A stretch of 48,553 nucleotides of DNA, taken from NCBI GenBank assembly GCA_009991425.1, contig JAACWH010000042.1, forward strand, positions 1 to 48,553. The letters are read 5' to 3'. Of this stretch, positions 46,542 through 48,553 are shown in pieces; position 1 is the stretch's first letter, and every line of letters starts with the position of its first letter. The notes under the pieces were generated by a model that saw only the letters and a list, made by a program, of their open reading frames with translations, did no database searches and was not told the origin of the DNA. Origin of the DNA: Leptospira sp. (GTDB lineage: Bacteria; Spirochaetota; Leptospiria; Leptospirales; Leptospiraceae). The translations under genes and the position numbers were made by a program.

Positions 46542-46567
46542 TAGTTTAACTTTCATTTGTTAAACTA
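46542..46567. repeat. inverted repeat before the chemotaxis receptor gene
   Basis: TAGTTTAAC (46542-46550) and GTTAAACTA (46559-46567) are perfect 9-bp arms with an 8-bp centre. The right arm ends next to the AAAGG ribosome site of the receptor gene. It may be an operator or a hairpin affecting translation. Confidence 0.35.
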
Positions 46568-46581
46568 AAAGGTCGTTATTT

Positions 46582-48492
46582 ATGGGTTTATACAAAAAAG
46601 TACTAATAAAATTCTTTTTATATTCGGAACTAATGACTCAAGTATTTATTGTTCCCACCACAATTTTACTTTCTATAATATTTCTAGATACTAGTAAGAA
46701 TCAGAATACTATTATCCTATCAACCGCATCCATACTATCAGTCTTTATGCTCGGATCTTCTTTTATCATTTATCCATTCCTACTCCGAAAAGTAAAAAAG
46801 TTAATCCAATTGCAAGAAAGTGAATCTACTGTAGAGGAATCAATTTATGTAGAAGCCTGGAACTCGTATAGCAAGATACCAATGTATTTTGCTTTGTTAT
46901 TATTTATTCGATGGTTTATTTCAGGCTTAGTTTTTGATTTTATTTTTTCCGAGTCTGCTGACTCAACAAGCACACAAATTATCAATATAGGATTTATTTT
47001 AACATTTTCAGGAATGATTAACGTAATTGCTGGCTTTCGATTAGCTGAAGTAGTTTTAAGTGAATTCCAAAAGAAAGGTGTTTTTGATCGACCACTTCCG
47101 AAAGACGATTCTGTTTTCCGAATGAAAATAGCGATTACCATTCCCGTTATTCTTTCCTTGATGGTTTTTACTCTCTCAGAAATATTTTTAATGATCTCTT
47201 TTAATTTCAATCGATACTCCTTACAAGAAGCTTTCGGAAATCAATTATCTAATTTTAACAAAAGTAACAGTGTCCTGCTCGAAAGCTTTTATAAATCTAG
47301 AGAACTTCAAATTAAGGAATTTGTTAGCTCTGATAGAATTATATCAGGCTTCCAAAAAAAGGAATTTAAAAACCTACTACCGTCCATTCAGAAGATGATT
47401 AAAGAACCTACCTATAAGCTTGAGAATATACTTATTGCTTCAGTAGATGAAGGATATCCAGTTCAAGTTTCTGCTTTAAATAATGACGAATTTACAGGCA
47501 AGAATCTATCAGATGATAAGAATTTTCAACCCATCTTAGAAAATATAATAAAAGGTGATATTGTTTTCTCCCAAGCAGTCCTCTCACCTATTACAGATAA
47601 GTTAGTTATAATAATTGCAGCTCCAATTAAGGATACGGCAGGAAGGGTAATTGGAATTGCCGCTTTTCCTTTCCTTGTGGGTGATTACTTAGAGGAAATT
47701 CTTGCTTCTGTTAAGATAGGATCAACTGGTTATCCATTTTTATTAGATGCTAATGACAAAGTAGTTTGGCATCCTAAGAAAGATTATATTAATTTTGATT
47801 TTAAAGACTCCGAATTCCTCACTTCCTTTAAAAATGCTGGTAACGATAAAGAATTTCTCAATGCATTTGAAAATTCATTTTTCTTAGTCAATGGTTTAAA
47901 AAATGAAGACTTTGGTTTTCAATTTTTTAGCACTATTGATTACAAAGAAATTGAAGAAATCTCCATGACAAATATTAGGAAATTATCATTCTTTGCAACT
48001 ATCTCAACTATCTTATTTGCTATTTTAAATTTTATTTTTTTTAAGGTAAAGTTTAAACCTGTGCAAACAGCAGAAGATATATTAGGTAATATTGAAAAAG
48101 GTGATTTAAGAGAGCGCACATTAGCTTCTTCAACTGATGAAATTGGGACAATGGTAAAAGGATTAAATTCTACCATGGACCGCATATCTGATGTTGTCTC
48201 TACCAATCAAATGATCTCAGAAGAATTAGCAACTTCCTCTGATGAAATGAGTGAATCATTAAATGTTCTCTCCGATAATGCTCAGACTCAAGCAGCTTCT
48301 ACTGAAGAAATATCTGCATCCATTGAAGAAATTTCCGCTGCAGTTCAAAATGTTGAATCCCAAGCATCTTCTCAATTCCAAAAGGTTGAAATCTTAAAAA
48401 GTAAAATGACTGATCTTTCCAATATTATAACAAACATGGGAACTAGAATGGAAGGAGCGAGATTGTCCCAAAAACCGTTAGGAATCAATTAG
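46582..48492 (+). pseudogene. methyl-accepting chemotaxis protein, truncated in the signalling domain
   Basis: A 636-residue receptor with several N-terminal membrane helices (about residues 10-225), a dCache-like sensor (about 230-455, 'LIIAAPIKDTAGRVIGIAAF' region), one more helix ('FFATISTILFAILNFIFF'), a HAMP ('RTLASSTDEIGTMVKGLNST'), and the start of the MA coiled coil ('AASTEEISASIEEISAAVQN'). The coil breaks off after 'ITNMGTRMEGA' and ends in 'RLSQKPLGIN'. The tip that binds CheA/CheW and the return helix (over 150 residues) are missing, so signalling is probably lost. A minus-strand reading frame begins at the break. Confidence 0.75.
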
Positions 48493-48553
48493 GCGGATAT
48501 AGATATATTCATCTCTGTAAAGTTTTCTTCAATTACTTTTTTATTGGCTATAT
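48489..48553 (-). CDS. possible 3' end of a minus-strand gene at the right edge
   Basis: Twenty sense codons (ending 'VIEENFTEMNISISA') run in from the right edge to TAA at 48489-48491, overlapping the stop of the receptor remnant. With so few codons this could be chance. It may belong to whatever sequence interrupted the receptor gene, such as an insertion element; identity unknown. Confidence 0.35.
   Translation of the reverse strand, partial: IANKKVIEENFTEMNISISA

Noticed and set aside
46845..47210. 121-codon minus-strand frame inside the chemotaxis receptor gene
   Set aside because: Opposite-strand shadow of a membrane-helix and sensor-coding region; no ribosome site or family match.

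Overview
The window looks like chromosomal DNA of a Leptospira-type spirochaete. The DNA is AT-rich (about one third G+C by eye). Short-signal lipoproteins end in spirochaete-style lipoboxes (LSLNC, VVSHC, FANC). The gene mix also fits: AraC regulators with multi-membrane N-termini, many PAS kinases and STAS proteins, a TonB receptor, and acyl-CoA metabolism. The genus is inferred from style and content, not from a search. Genes are tightly packed on both strands and no gap exceeds 300 bp. I see no rRNA, tRNA or CRISPR array.

Layout. 1-4.3 kb: the tail of an alpha/beta hydrolase, a lipoprotein with a metzincin-type zinc motif, then a small acyl-CoA block (TetR regulator, double-hotdog thioesterase, MarR regulator, enoyl-CoA isomerase-like protein) with two well-formed operators. 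4.3-12.5 kb: HEAT-repeat lipoprotein, HflX with an apparent AUC start, STAS protein, homoserine dehydrogenase, a lysine-rich membrane protein, a double-ACT protein and a sulfatase-modifying-factor-like protein. 12.6-18 kb: diguanylate cyclase, small lipoprotein, two SDR-type enzymes, Ndk, a prenyl diphosphate synthase and TlyA. 18-26 kb: a response regulator fused to a kinase-type ATPase, a ferredoxin, an alpha/beta hydrolase, and a tight four-gene operon of two sensor kinases followed by an AmgK/MurU-like pair. 26-32 kb: a TonB receptor with an extra N-terminal domain, Pgi, GalK and a STAS protein. 32-39 kb: FadH, MTA phosphorylase, DUF4139 and DUF423 proteins, a zinc-ribbon protein and a CPBP protease operon. 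39-46.5 kb: LytM peptidase, polysaccharide deacetylase, an APH-fold kinase/DUF6285/histidine-phosphatase trio, an AraC-type membrane regulator and two tandem fatty acid hydroxylase/sterol desaturase genes. 46.6-48.5 kb: a chemotaxis receptor cut off inside its signalling domain.

How the genes work together. Acyl-CoA handling recurs (thioesterase, enoyl-CoA isomerase, FadH, the APH/DUF6285 pair resembling LvaA/LvaB 4-hydroxyacyl-CoA kinase, membrane hydroxylases). Cell-wall turnover is a second theme (AmgK/MurU-like sugar recycling, LytM peptidase, polysaccharide deacetylase). Signalling is dense.

Most notable are HflX translated from a probable AUC codon, the TetR and MarR operators, the kinase-linked AmgK/MurU operon, the APH-DUF6285-phosphatase trio whose phosphatase lacks its second catalytic histidine, the receptor fusion preceded by a possible leader peptide, and the truncated receptor at the right edge. 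No single locus can be declared a new system from sequence alone.
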